Notes under the pieces: model-generated
What the model was told of the DNA's origin: nothing
The model's input: only the letters and a program-made list of their open reading frames with translations
The model's database searches: none
NCBI GenBank assembly: GCA_039545275.1
Contig: BCHS01000005.1
Location: 62,001 to 126,000 of the forward strand
Direction of reading: 5' to 3'
Length of the DNA stretch: 64,000 nt
DNA from: Pseudomicrostroma phylloplanum
Lineage: Eukaryota > Basidiomycota > Exobasidiomycetes > Microstromatales
Position numbers and translations under genes: made by a program
Shown here: positions 31,540-42,106 of the stretch, piece by piece
How positions within the stretch are numbered: the first letter of the stretch is position 1
Layout: the number at the start of each line of letters is the position of its first letter

Positions 31540-32610
31540 TCATGTACGACGAGCTACCCCGCCCCCGATTGCACCACTGGATCCAAGCCTCTTCTTTCTA
31601 GCTGCATCTGCATCTACTTCTCCTCCCATCCCAAGGCCGTTGCCCTTCCCGGGACCTAGAGGTGACGCTTCGCTGGTGGTGCTCTTGTCTGTCATCTCCT
31701 TGCGTTTGAGTGGACTCTTGAAAGGCGTCTTGAAAGGGTGAGGAGAGAGGGGGCCCTTCCGCACTGCTGATGCCGGCGACGCGATGGTGGGGACAGGCCC
31801 GCGTAGTGGAGTCGAGATGCTCATGGCTGCCGAAGCAGGCTGGAAGCGGCCAGCACTTTGGGGTGAAGTTGAAGAGCTGCTGGATCCACCAGGTGTACGG
31901 GGCGCGGCTGAGGTGGAGCCACGGTCGGACGAGCCCGCTAGGTTATGAGACGATTGCATGGACTTGCGAGCTCTTGCTAGCTCTTTGGCTTGCAGCAGCG
32001 GCGTGATGTCCTGGGCGGGGCGTAACATGAGGCGAAGGTCGTCAGCTCTGCAGGCTCCTTTGCAAGAGGAAGCTCCTCCAGTGACACGCCCTACTCACCG
32101 TCCTTGTGACCTTTTGGAACCGCTGAATCTGCACTACAAAGTCCCTCACGGTCACCTCGCTGTCATCGGCAAAGACCGGAGGAGTAGCGGGGCCGCCAGG
32201 TCTGATCGGTGAGCCATTTGTGAAGAATTGATCTGCTAATTCTATATCTGCTTCATCGTAGAGGAAGACCTGTGCATGCATGGAAGGCAGTGAGCAGATG
32301 TGTGAGATAAGGCAGGCCGGGTAGGAAGCATATATGATGCCCATGACTTTGCCAGGACGCTTGACGCTGAGCTCACCTTTCCATTGTAGGTGTGGTGTGC
32401 CAGCCGGCCGTCGTGCCAGACTCGATTGGTGTCCTTCTTGTCCTTGTCGCTGGAGAAGAGGACTGCGAGGGTGGCAAGGCGGTCGAAGAGAACCATTGTC
32501 AGCTCTGCTTCGGCGATGTACGAGCTGCTGAGAGATGACGTACCGAGGTAATGCCTGACAATGGCATACTTGGGTGTGCCAGCTGAAGTGGAAGCTACTG
32601 GAGATGCCAT
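31540..32610 (-). CDS. DUF2439-domain protein (Mte1/ZGRF1-like)
   Basis: Four exons (32544-32610, 32377-32462, 32099-32269, 31540-32010) give 264 aa with consistent phases. The final acceptor must be the CAG before 32010, because nearer ones put stops in frame. The spliced N-terminus reads YAIVRHYLVLFSSDKDKK, then RVWHDGRLAHHTYNGK and VFLYDEADIELADQFF. This is the DUF2439 pattern (Y-x-V-L-Y, K-x-W-x-D-G, LYDE) found in yeast Mte1 and human ZGRF1, which act with Mph1/FANCM-type helicases at D-loops and telomeres. The C-terminal 140 residues are Ser/Pro/Lys-rich and disordered, with HPFKTPFKSPLKRK. No helicase domain is attached. Intron 1 (81 nt) is in frame and stop-free, so it could be retained. 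Confidence 0.72.
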
Positions 32611-32967
32611 GGCTGGCTGACGAGCAGTGTATGCTGAGAGAATCGGAGCGGTAGCCAGAAACGCGTCCAACGGAAGTGGCTCCACGCCAAGCGACACCTG
32701 CGTGTGTGCGTGTGCTTCAGTGCCCGCTCCTCCTCATCGGACTTCATCGCCGGCTGAGGCCGAACGCGCCCACGCACAGACCCAGTGCCCAAGCCGGCGG
32801 GGCGGAGCAGAGACCGAGGAGAGAAGCCAAGGAGATTAGCGGGAAGGAGTCTCGTACCACTGCTCCCTCCCTCCCTCCCTCCCTCACTCATTCACTCAGC
32901 CGCACCACCTTTACCCTGTCGTTCATCGTACTATACCTCCCTCACTCGCATTCCGTAGACCCAAGAC
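32611..32967. promoter_or_regulatory. Divergent promoter of the DUF2439 gene and the adjacent unknown gene
   Basis: 357 bp between two divergent start codons. The + strand side contains a run of CCCT units (32865-32884) and a CT-rich leader. No TATA box is obvious. Confidence 0.5.
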
Positions 32968-34297
32968 ATGAGCGACACTATCTCGCTCCCACCCAGCTAT
33001 CAGGAGCCCTCTTCCTCTGGCCCATCCGCCAATGCTCACAAGGAGCTCCTAGTGCAGGGCGCCGAAGAGCCCGGCACCATTACCTTCTCCGATTACGCTG
33101 CCAGCCGCACCCCTTCCTACCGGCTGGTTCGGAACGACGATGGACGGGTGGACTTGATAGACGTCACCAGAGCAGAGGTGAGCATAGTCGGCAAGCCTTG
33201 ACATGAGCATCTCCGCGCTTTCCTCCTCGGCTTACTCACCTCCCCCTCCGGACATCTGCCCTCGGTCATTCTTACCCCTTTTTCAGACAATCTACATGGT
33301 GCAAGCAGAACCAAACTCAAAAGTCTTTACGGCCACACGTCTCACCACTTCCCCCGACTCTACGGACTCGACTCCAGCAACGACGAGTGTCAAGCCAGAG
33401 AAGATCAGTCGGGCGGGAGGGTTCATCTACAAGGCCTCCTTCCCCAATCCTCACCTCGAGGGGACGCGGTGTGTCTGGAAGGGCTCCATCTTCCAGAGTG
33501 TGGAGCTGTACGCCAAGGATGCTGCAGGACAGAAGACGCCGATTGCCCTTTACATCCGAAGTGAGTGGACCACAGGCCAATGAAAAGCCCGCGATAGGGA
33601 TGCACAGAGGCTGACGCTGTTGACTTGTTCCGCTTCGGTCCAAATAGAGCCAGGTGGAGATCACTTCCTCCGCCTCTACCCCACTGCTTCTCATTCCTCA
33701 ACCAACCCCTCCTCATCCTCCTCCTCTTCATCCGCCCCCTTCCCCTCTCTCCCGCTAATCCTCACCACCCTCTACCCCTTTCTCCAACTCTACTGGAAGT
33801 ACACCCGCAAGAGCTTCACATCGGACAAGAAGCTAAACGAGTGGAGTGCGACTGCCCAACCTTCTAGGTGGGACTCGCGGATATTGGGAAAGGCGCCGGG
33901 GGGGAAGGGGAAGGAGAGGAGTGGAGGGACTGGGACGGGGACGCCGACTGCCACCGCAGGTGCAGGTGCAGGCGCTGGTACAGGCGTAGGTGGTGGGGGT
34001 GTGCACCCCTCGATTCTCCCTCGGAATGGCAATGGCAACGGCGATGGAGTTGAAGGAGAAGGAGCACAAGACGATGCAGACGGCAAGACTCTGCTTAGCT
34101 CATCCGACGATGAAGACGGAGGCGGGTACGACTCGGATGACGATATCAAGGGCGGTGCTCGCGGCACTGCACCAGGACCGACGGCAACGGCAACGGAGAC
34201 AGGAAACGCGAATCACGGGGCTTCGAACGGCGGCAGTGGTCGGGTGGGCAAGTCTCCTTCCCGCCTGGGAAAGCTCTTTGGAAGAAGAGGAGAGTAG
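32968..34297 (+). CDS. Uncharacterised protein with disordered Gly/Thr-rich C-terminus
   Basis: Exons 32968-33177, 33287-33560 and 33648-34297 give 377 aa. Residues 1-20 include a PPSYQEP element, a PY-motif-like sequence of the sort bound by WW-domain ubiquitin ligases. Residues ~40-190 look like a compact beta-rich domain (YRLVRNDDGRVDLIDVT, GGFIYKASFPNP, RCVWKGSIFQSVELYAKD, PIALYIRKPGGDHFLRLYP). It recalls tubby/LURP-like phospholipid-binding folds only loosely; I do not claim membership. The remainder is low-complexity: Ser runs, GAGAGAGTG and an acidic DDEDGGGYDSDDD, ending in a basic LGKLFGRRGE. No signal peptide or convincing membrane helix. Function unknown. Confidence 0.75.
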
Positions 34298-34598
34298 GTG
34301 CCGGGTAGTCGGCCGAGTCGGCCGAACTGGAAGACGGAGTGAAGTAGAGTAGATGGGTTTCGTTGTCCCGTGTCCCCTGTCTGGTTATCGCCTTCATTGA
34401 GATCAAGAGGAGCATCCAGGAGTACTGTTGGTGAATGACTGCGCAGAGCACGTCAATCACAGCACAGAGCGCAAGTAGAAAGACGTCCGACGGCCGTTTC
34501 ATGATATGATATGATATGATATTGACGTTAATCGCCACGAGTCGTATGTGTGCTGTGCGAGTATATATATGTAAGTGTGTCATGTGTGTTCAGGGTCT
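34298..34598. repeat. Convergent 3' region with ATGAT pentanucleotide repeat
   Basis: 301 bp between two convergent stop codons. At 34501-34522 the unit ATGAT repeats four times. Such microsatellites in 3' flanks are usually neutral. Confidence 0.6.
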
Positions 34599-37500
34599 TC
34601 AAACCCTCTTCCTACCCCTGCTGCCTCCACCCGCATCCCCATCCGCTGTCTCAAGGGAGTCCTCGCCATCGCCATCGCCCTCGCCGTCGAGAATCGACGA
34701 AGAATCATAGGAGCGCTCACCTTCCTCTTCCTCTTCTTCTTCCTCCTCATCATCGTCGTCGGTGTCTTCATCACTACTAGAACCAATCGCGCTTCCACCT
34801 CCCGCTCCCTCCTTCCCTCCTACAGCGCCAGTAGAAGTAGAATCGGCCAGCCCACGTCTACCTCTCCCTCGTCCTCGTCCTCGAGCCTGCAGACTTGTAG
34901 TGCGAGTGCGAGTGCGAGTACGAGAGGCGCTCTCCCCTCGTGCGCGGTCAGTACTCTGTCCACTTCCATTGGGACCACCAGCACCAGCACCAGCACCAGC
35001 ACCATTGGCATTGGCGTTGGCACCTGCAGCTGCAGCTGCAGCTGCACTCCCACTTCCCCCTCCTCCTCCTCCTCCACCCGCAGCTGCGCTCCCACCACCA
35101 CTTCCGCCCTGTTGCAGGCCAAGCACAGCCTCGTCCCTCCTCCGCTGCAGGAGCGACTCCTCGTTAATAAGCAAAGCGCGCGTCCGAGAGTCCATCGTGC
35201 CCTTTTCTGCCCCTAGACCAACACCGGTACCGCGCGCGGTCGTGCTGGTGCTAGTGCTGCCCGTGCCTGCTCCAGCTCCATGGGTAGAGCCATTGATACC
35301 TCCTGCTCCCACGGGGGAGCGGGACCGACTGATCCCGCCAAAGGAGGAGCGACGCGCGCCCCCACTCCCGTCCTCCCTACTGCCGCCGCCTGCCTCGAGG
35401 TCCGTAGGCGGAGGTCTGAGCCCTGCAGCCGAGGCGAGATGGGCGCGCGTGGCGCGCACGTCGCTAAAGGAGCTAGGGCGACTACGATTGGACGTTGTGG
35501 CTGCAGGCGGAGCAGTTGTAGACCTGGCCGCGGACGTCTTGCCACCGGTGCTGCTGGTACTGCCACTGACACTTGGGCCGCCGCCGCCGCTGATGGCCCC
35601 GCCTTGCTGCTTGTCGATACTCGGCGCTGTCCCCTGCCCACCGCTCGCACCCACTCCGGGCGGTTCGCCCTTCAAGGCAGCAATGGCCGGCAACTGTATA
35701 GGGCCCTTGGGTGGTCCCGCACTCCCATTGCCATGACCATGGCCGCTGTACTGAGGTGAGCGCGCAGAGGAGCCTCCCGCTCCTGGGCCAGTTGCGCCTC
35801 CGAAGCTCGCGGGGTAATCGCCAGCGGGGGAGCGGGGAGACTGCACAGAGGGGGAGCGCATCCTCTTTGGTGTGAAGGAGAGAGGCTCGTCGTCGTCTTC
35901 TTCGTCTGCAACGGCGCCTTCGTCCAATGCTTGACCACCCTGCTTCGCAGCCCGATGTCCACTCGCAGCACCCTGCCGAGGTTGCTTCGCCGAGCCATCG
36001 TGCGACCTCCCGGCAGGCACGGGCAAAGTCTGAGCCTTTGTCGGTCGGCTCGCCTCTTGGTGCTGCTTGAGCTCAAAGAGACGATCTTCCTCCTCTTCAA
36101 ATGTCTCCACGGACCAGGCAGAGATGAAGCTGATGATGTGCTTGGCCTCGGGCCACAGCGCCACCATTTGCAGCAGACCATGGCTGACAGAGGCGATGAT
36201 CCTCATCTGTACCCAGTCCTCCACGTCTTCCTCCTCAATCGGGTCCACTGCGGCGGCTTCCGCCTCTGCTGCGCCTCCCTGCCTCGACGCACCGCCGACG
36301 CTCATCCTCAGTCCTTCACCGAATCTCGCCGAAGCGCCTGCCCGGCGAGACTTTACCTCGGCCTGTTTCGCGAGCTTGGCCTCCCTGATCCGTCCGGCAA
36401 AGACGACTGTATCATCGCAGATCGGATCCTTTTCACCGCAGAGGAACAGCACCGGGGGAAACTCGGCCAGGAGCTTGGCAGGAGCTACGATAGGGGAGAG
36501 CAGGTAGTCCTTGTCAAAGTCGGGCTGCCGACGTGGACCGACGTAGAGCAAGGCCATGGACCGCATCATCGACTGAGTCAGGATGCGGTCTTGGAAGTAC
36601 CCAGCCATGGAGGTCATCGTCAGTCTCGTTCCACCAGTCGAAGTCTTCTTGCGCCTCTCGCTGCGCTCCGCATCCGCCTTCTGCTGACTGGCAGCGAGCT
36701 GCCGCTGCCGCTCCTCGTCTTCGCTAGCCGCGTACCACAGGTCAGACTGCCACGCGAGGTTCTCGCGGTCTTGCGTGTCGGCTGCCGTCGTATACTGGGG
36801 CGTTGGCAGGGGCGAGGCGCCGTCATCCGAAGCCGGCTCAGCATCGGCAAAGCGGGCTCGCTCAGCAAGATGGAGCTGAGCTTGATTGGCGAGGGAAGTG
36901 TAGCTCTTGTCGACCGAAGACAAAGGCGGTCGGCCTTTCGTAGGTGGGGTGCCGCGAGCTCGTGACTTGTCCTGCTGTTGCTGTTGCCGCTGCTCCTGCA
37001 GAGCCTTCTGCGTCTGCTCGGCTCGAATACCAGACAGACTGGTCGAGCTGCTCTGACGCGAGCGACTGCGTGAGCGTGGCCGCAGAGGGCTGCCCTTCCT
37101 TCCCGCTTTGCTATCCTCCTCGGCTTGGGCGGCTTGCATCTGCAAGTTCTGCAGGTTGACCTCGCTCTGTGCTTTGAGCACACGTAGATGATCGGGCTGC
37201 ATCCATGCCGTGAATGAGAAGTTCAAGCTCGGGTACGCGAGGATCATACAGAGGGGTTTGGGCAGCGAAGGTGGCTTTGGAGATCCGCTCAGAGAGGCAA
37301 AGGCAGACTTGATGTGTGGCTGAGGATATTCTAGTACCTTGAGCATTACGCCAGTGGCGAGATTGCCACCCGCAGAGTCGCCAGACAGGATCATGCGGAA
37401 GCGAGAGCTACCTGACATACCAATCGCCTTTCCTCGCGTCTCCACCAGCGTACGATAGACGTCGAAGCATTCCTCGAGTGCAAAGGGGTATGGGTACTCC

Positions 37501-38362
37501 GGAGCTTTGCAGTAGTCAATCGCCAAGACTGGTCTCTCCATTTCCTTTGCCAGCTGTCTGAGGCGCTCCTCGTGGTCTCGAGGGCTCATGCAGATAAAGC
37601 CGCCGCCAGGGAAGTCAAGGTAGAGCTCTTCTTCTCTGGCAAGCTCTGCCTCTTTGCCACTTGCATAGAAGAGCCAGGCATTGATAGGTCTCCTAGAGTG
37701 AGCCCCTACCGTAGGCCGAGGGAGCAAGATGGGCCTGGCGATGGGTAGAGAAGGCCTGTGGAACCACGTCGCGAGCCGTAGATATGGGTTGTTGGACGTC
37801 TTCTCCCATGTGTATCGCATCATGTCTAAGGTACAGAATGCCCTGTATCTCCTCAGCTTCTCATCTGCCTCGTTGGCAAAGACGATGTAGTAAGCAGAGA
37901 AGATGACGCTGAGCAGGTCCCTCAGCCACACCGGCCTGACATTCATTGCCGTGGCGAAGCCGGCGTCGAGAGCGGTGACGATCCAGGTGACGCGGTAGAA
38001 GGAGCGCGAGTACATTGCGGCTAGGGGCTCGGGGGCCCCGAAGCCAAAGACGGCGTCGACGTGGCGGAAGGCATAGAGGCACATGAGGGTGGACAGGACC
38101 ACCTTCCATGGCGAGTAGCGGCCTGGATGAGCGCGGAAGAGAGAGCTCTGTCAGCGCTTTACTCGATCCTCATTGGTGTTGGACTGATGGACTGCTGAAC
38201 TGCCTACTCACCCATCCTCTTATTGGCCCATCTGATCCACTTGGACCTAGCTGGTCCCTCTCGCGGGCTCCTCTTGAGTACCGCTGCCCAAAAGGCCAGC
38301 ACAGCCAGCACCTGCAACCTCTTGAGGCTGGTCGATGGCCGACCGAGGAGGTGGTCAATCAT
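34599..38362 (-). CDS. HSL-type alpha/beta hydrolase (lipase/esterase) with giant disordered tail
   Basis: Exon 1 is 38212-38362 and exon 2 is 34599-38122 (phase 1), giving 1224 aa. Exon 1 supplies MIDHLLGRPSTSLKRL and a hydrophobic AVLAFWAAVL helix. The oxyanion motif reads FPGGGF at residues 221-226, with Pro in place of the usual His of HGGG. The nucleophile is S300 in GDSAGGN. The Asp is D616 in CGEKDPICDD and the His is H698 in SVSHGLLQM. An insertion of about 200 residues, rich in Arg/Ser and Gln, interrupts the domain between S300 and D616. After residue ~740 some 480 residues are Gly/Ala/Ser-rich, closing with acidic runs of Asp and Glu. Family members hydrolyse acylglycerols or sterol esters, often at lipid droplets. 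The tail's role is unknown. Confidence 0.83.
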
Positions 38363-39232
38363 GGCTCTACTCTGGGTCCGGCAAGGCCAGAGGGTACCTT
38401 AGTAGCGAATTACTGGTGGCGCTCAGTCTGGGCGGAATGCGGACAGTGTGTGCGAGGGAGAGGGATGATGAGAAGATGGAGATGGAGGGGTGGGCGAATG
38501 GGCGGGCATCAAGATAACGAGGTACGTGGGTGGGATCCGATCCAAAGCCTCCTCTCCGGCTGATATAATTCAAAGAAGAGGACGGCAACAAAGAGGGGAA
38601 AGAGGTCGAAGAGGGGTGAGAAGAAGAAGAAGAAGAATCGTCCAAGATCCCCGCCTGTTAGCGAGAGGGAGTCAAAGGAGGCAAAGGTCAAAGCCAGGCC
38701 CAGTCCTCCCTTGTCCGCGGGGCGTTTCATTGCGTGCGGCCTGCATCTGTGTTGCTCTGCCGACTCTTGCCTCTTGCCATCTGCCCTGCAGCTGCACGCA
38801 CCCACGCCCAGGATCACCCGCGTGCACGGACGCACGCCGCTAGAGTAGAGTATATCGTCTACCCTCTCGCTCCGGCATCCGGCATTACTAAAGGCCCGGC
38901 CGCGGGGCGAGATGGGGCCCCCCCTTGCCCCTGCAGATTAGGGGTAAGAGCAAAAAAACAGCCGGCAACACACAGAGCTAGAGGAAGAGGGGAGGGGAAG
39001 GAGGGGCACCGCAGCCCGAGGTAGGATGAGGGTATTGGCCCGGAGAGATAAGCAGCCGGCCAGACGCAATGAGGGGAGGGTACTGTGGGGAAATGAGAGC
39101 CGGCGTCGCGGGTGGTACGACGTGCGAGCGTGTGTACGTGCATGAGTAGATCTATCTATTGATTGCAGCATATATGAAAGTGACGGTGTGATGATCTGAA
39201 CAGCAGACAAGGGAAGTGACTCTCCCCTCCTC
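38363..39232. other. Lipase promoter region / DnaJ gene 3' flank
   Basis: 870 bp without a supportable gene; both neighbours are on the minus strand. It includes an A/G-rich run near 38600-38640 and several short open frames in both directions that lack any domain. No RNA gene was recognised. Confidence 0.5.
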
Positions 39233-41137
39233 TTAAAAGTCAAAGGGAAAATGCCCTCCTCCTCCAGCAGCCCTACCAGCACCACCAGAATGGGTGAATT
39301 GTTGTTTGAAGAAGTGCTGTCCTCCTCCCCCTCCACCACCCGCAGCCTGCTGCTGGAAGAAGTGTTGGAAGGGATGGGCTCCTCCCCCTTGTTGGAAGAC
39401 GAAAGGGTTGCCGTGCCCACCTGGGTGTCCACCAGCGCCAGCCATGGGATCGTTCGGGTCCACGCCCGAGTCGAATTGAGCGCGCTTCTCTGCGTCGCCG
39501 AGGACGTCAAAGGCCTCATTGATCTGCGCCATCTTCTCTGCGCTGCCGCCCTTGTCAGGATGGTTCTCCTTGGCCAACTTGCGATAGGCCTTCTTGAGAG
39601 TGGGTCCATCCACGTCCCGCGGTACACCCAGGACCTTGTAGTAGTCCTTTGTGGTAGACTGCTTCAGCAGGCGTTGCGCCTTTTGAAGTTTGGTCAGGAT
39701 AGTCTGGTCCTGCCCGCCCGCCTTCTCGGATGCAGTCCGCAGGTGCCGCACGGCCTCTTCGTACTTCTCCTCCTTGAGCGCCTCGTCTCCCTTATGTACC
39801 AAGGCCCAAGGCTCCTCTGGTTCTCGAGCAAGGACAACCTCGCAGTATAGCTTGGCCTTCTTGTGCTCGTTGAGCTCTGTGTGGGCTCGGCAGTGCAGTT
39901 TCCGAAGGTAATGCAGTAGACCGCTCCTCTCTACCGCGTCTGCGATACTCGGCGGGATGAGCGCTTCTTTGTGCACTGCAGCCCCATCATCCCCTTCGGA
40001 CCCTGTTGGTTGCATGTCGCTCTTGATCGCCGCCGTCACCTCATCGATGATCGTCGGTCCTCCCACTTTCGCCCCCTTCAGAGCCGACAAGACAGGTCTC
40101 CACGTCCCTCCCTCTGCGAAATTCTCTGCCTTCTTCAGCGCCTTCTCTACAGTCCTCATCTTCCTGTGGGCCTTTGCGCAGACCTTGTTGTCTGGATCTG
40201 AAGTAAGACAGGCTTTGAGGTGGGAGAGCCCTGCCTCTCTTGCAGAAGGCGAGTCGCCTAGGATGTAATACTTGAGTGAGGAGAGGCGGAGCAGGAGGTC
40301 GATCGAGGGAGAGAGGTGGACAACACCGCTGCAGAGTGTGAGAAGGAAGGCATGTCAGCCATGAAGGCCATGATCCCTCTTTCTTCTCCTTCGTCTCGCC
40401 ACTACTCACCTCCAATCACTTATTGCATCATCCAGCTCTCCCAGCGCAAGTCTACACTCTCCCCTCCTGCTCCTTGCCTCCAAATGATTCGGACTGACCT
40501 CCAGCACGGCAGTAGCAGCAGCCACGCACTCTTCCGCTTTGCTCTTCAATCCCTTGTCCGTCTTCACGTCCTTTCCCACCTTGACCCCCTTTTCAATCAC
40601 TGCCTCCCATCCACTCTTCAACCGTCCCAGCGCAGCGAGCCCACTCTCAATCTTGCCCTTGAGCTGCGCCCCCTTTTCATCCTTGGCTCCCTTGAGCTTG
40701 AGGAAAGCCTCAATGGCCTCGCCAGCGCGGTGGAGCTCTCCCTCCTTCATAAGCACATTGGCGCGATCAAAATGGGCCTGTGCAAACTCGGGCTTCAGTA
40801 CCAGAAGCTGGTCCAGATCGGCCAAGGCCGCCGAGGTGCGACCGAGGGAGAGGGCTGCAGTGGCACGACGGTAGTAGCTGAGGTAGGCAGTGGGGTCGAG
40901 GAGGATGGCCTCGTCGAAGGATTGGATGGCGTTGTGGAAGCGGCCGGTGGACATGGAGAGGGTGCCCTCCTTGAGGAGCTCAGAGGCCGTCTTGCCAGAG
41001 GAGCCCGAGCCACTTGCGCTGCCACTGGCGGAACCACTACTGGCATCTTGTGCGGCTACGAGGGTGGTGGATGTGGATAGTAGCAGGGACAAGGTAAAGG
41101 AGAGGGCCAGGAGGGTGAAGAGGCGAGAGGAGCGCAT
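39233..41137 (-). CDS. ER-lumenal TPR-DnaJ co-chaperone (P58IPK/DNAJC3-like)
   Basis: Exon 1 is 40410-41137 and exon 2 is 39233-40328 (phase 2), giving 607 aa. I use the ATG at 41137 because it begins a signal peptide (MRSSRLFTLLALSFTLSLLL, cleavage near VAAQ). The frame upstream lacks one. TPR repeats run from about residue 50 to 450, for example LLKEGTLSMSTGRFHNAIQSF and AYLSYYRRATAALSLGRTSAAL. The J-domain spans 471-533, beginning DYYKVLGV, with the HPD tripeptide in KENHPDKGG at 499-501. A Gly/Phe/His-rich tail follows and ends HFPFDF, with no KDEL-type signal. Homologues bind misfolded proteins via TPRs and stimulate the lumenal Hsp70 BiP/Kar2. Confidence 0.93.
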
Positions 41138-42106
41138 GATGGGCGTAGCGATCCCCTGGGGCGTTCTTTTCCAACAAGCAAGCAAGTTGAGGCAGTCTGA
41201 AGGCTCGACCAATAGGCAATCCCCAGCTTAGCCTCGCTATGACGATGAAGATGATGTTGTAGTACTCTATGATGATAAGTTGAGGAAAGGAGATCAACCA
41301 ACCTAGACAAACACATGCAATGGCCCTGTTCCCCGGCCCTCTCCCCCTGTCCGCCCTCCGCCCGCCTGTGTCTTTCGACGAGATTCGGGGCGGGCGGGCG
41401 CCTCTCCGGCCTGCGTGCCTGCGTGCGAGCGCTTGCCTTCCACATCACCACCCCACACCGCTCCGTTCCGCTTGCAGCCTCCTCAGCCTCAGCCATGGCC
41501 ATCGACAGGAACACGCCTTAGCGGCTACGAGCTGCTCTACTCGCAGTCGTCAGAGCATACCCACCTCCGGCTTCTTCGTCTCACTTGTGTCTGATGAATC
41601 ACATTCAGACTGTAGTGTTGGCAATAGCACGCAGCGTCTGTAGCAATCTGTAGCATTTTATAAAGCAACAAAAAGGAAACATGCACATCGGGACATCGGG
41701 TCATCGCGGCTTCTCGCCCATGTGGAGAGATCAGAGGTTACAGGAGAAGGCGTAAGAAGTAAGACGTAAGACGTTAAAAGGCTTTAGGTTATATGCTGAA
41801 AGAGGATAGAACGTCAAAAAGAAAAAAAGAAAAGGACATGAGATGTGCAGCTGATACTTGGCACTTGAACGAAAGAGAGAAGAATAAGAGGGGATGGAGA
41901 GAGAAAGAGAGAAGGGAAGGGGCTGTCAAAGCCGAGCGAAAGAGAGCATAAAAGAGAGAGTGGGGGAGAGAGGACGGGCAGGTGGGAGATCCAAATGAGG
42001 CTCACCACCACGCCACTGGGAGGGGATGGGGGAAAGGAAGGGCATAAAGAGTAAAGTACATGACATGACATCAACAATCGGGCCTGCTGCTCACACAGCC
42101 TTGGCC
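41138..42106. other. DnaJ promoter and Gln-rich gene 3' flank
   Basis: 969 bp with no supportable gene. The interval 41810-41990 is strongly purine-biased on the + strand (GAGAGA-type), so the minus strand there is pyrimidine-rich. It probably lies in the 3' untranslated region or terminator of the Gln-rich gene. Confidence 0.5.

Noticed and set aside
34762..35736. 324-codon + strand frame inside the lipase gene
   Set aside because: It is antisense to the low-complexity tail of the lipase; its Pro/Ala/Leu composition mirrors the Gly/Ser/Ala tail and it has no domain.
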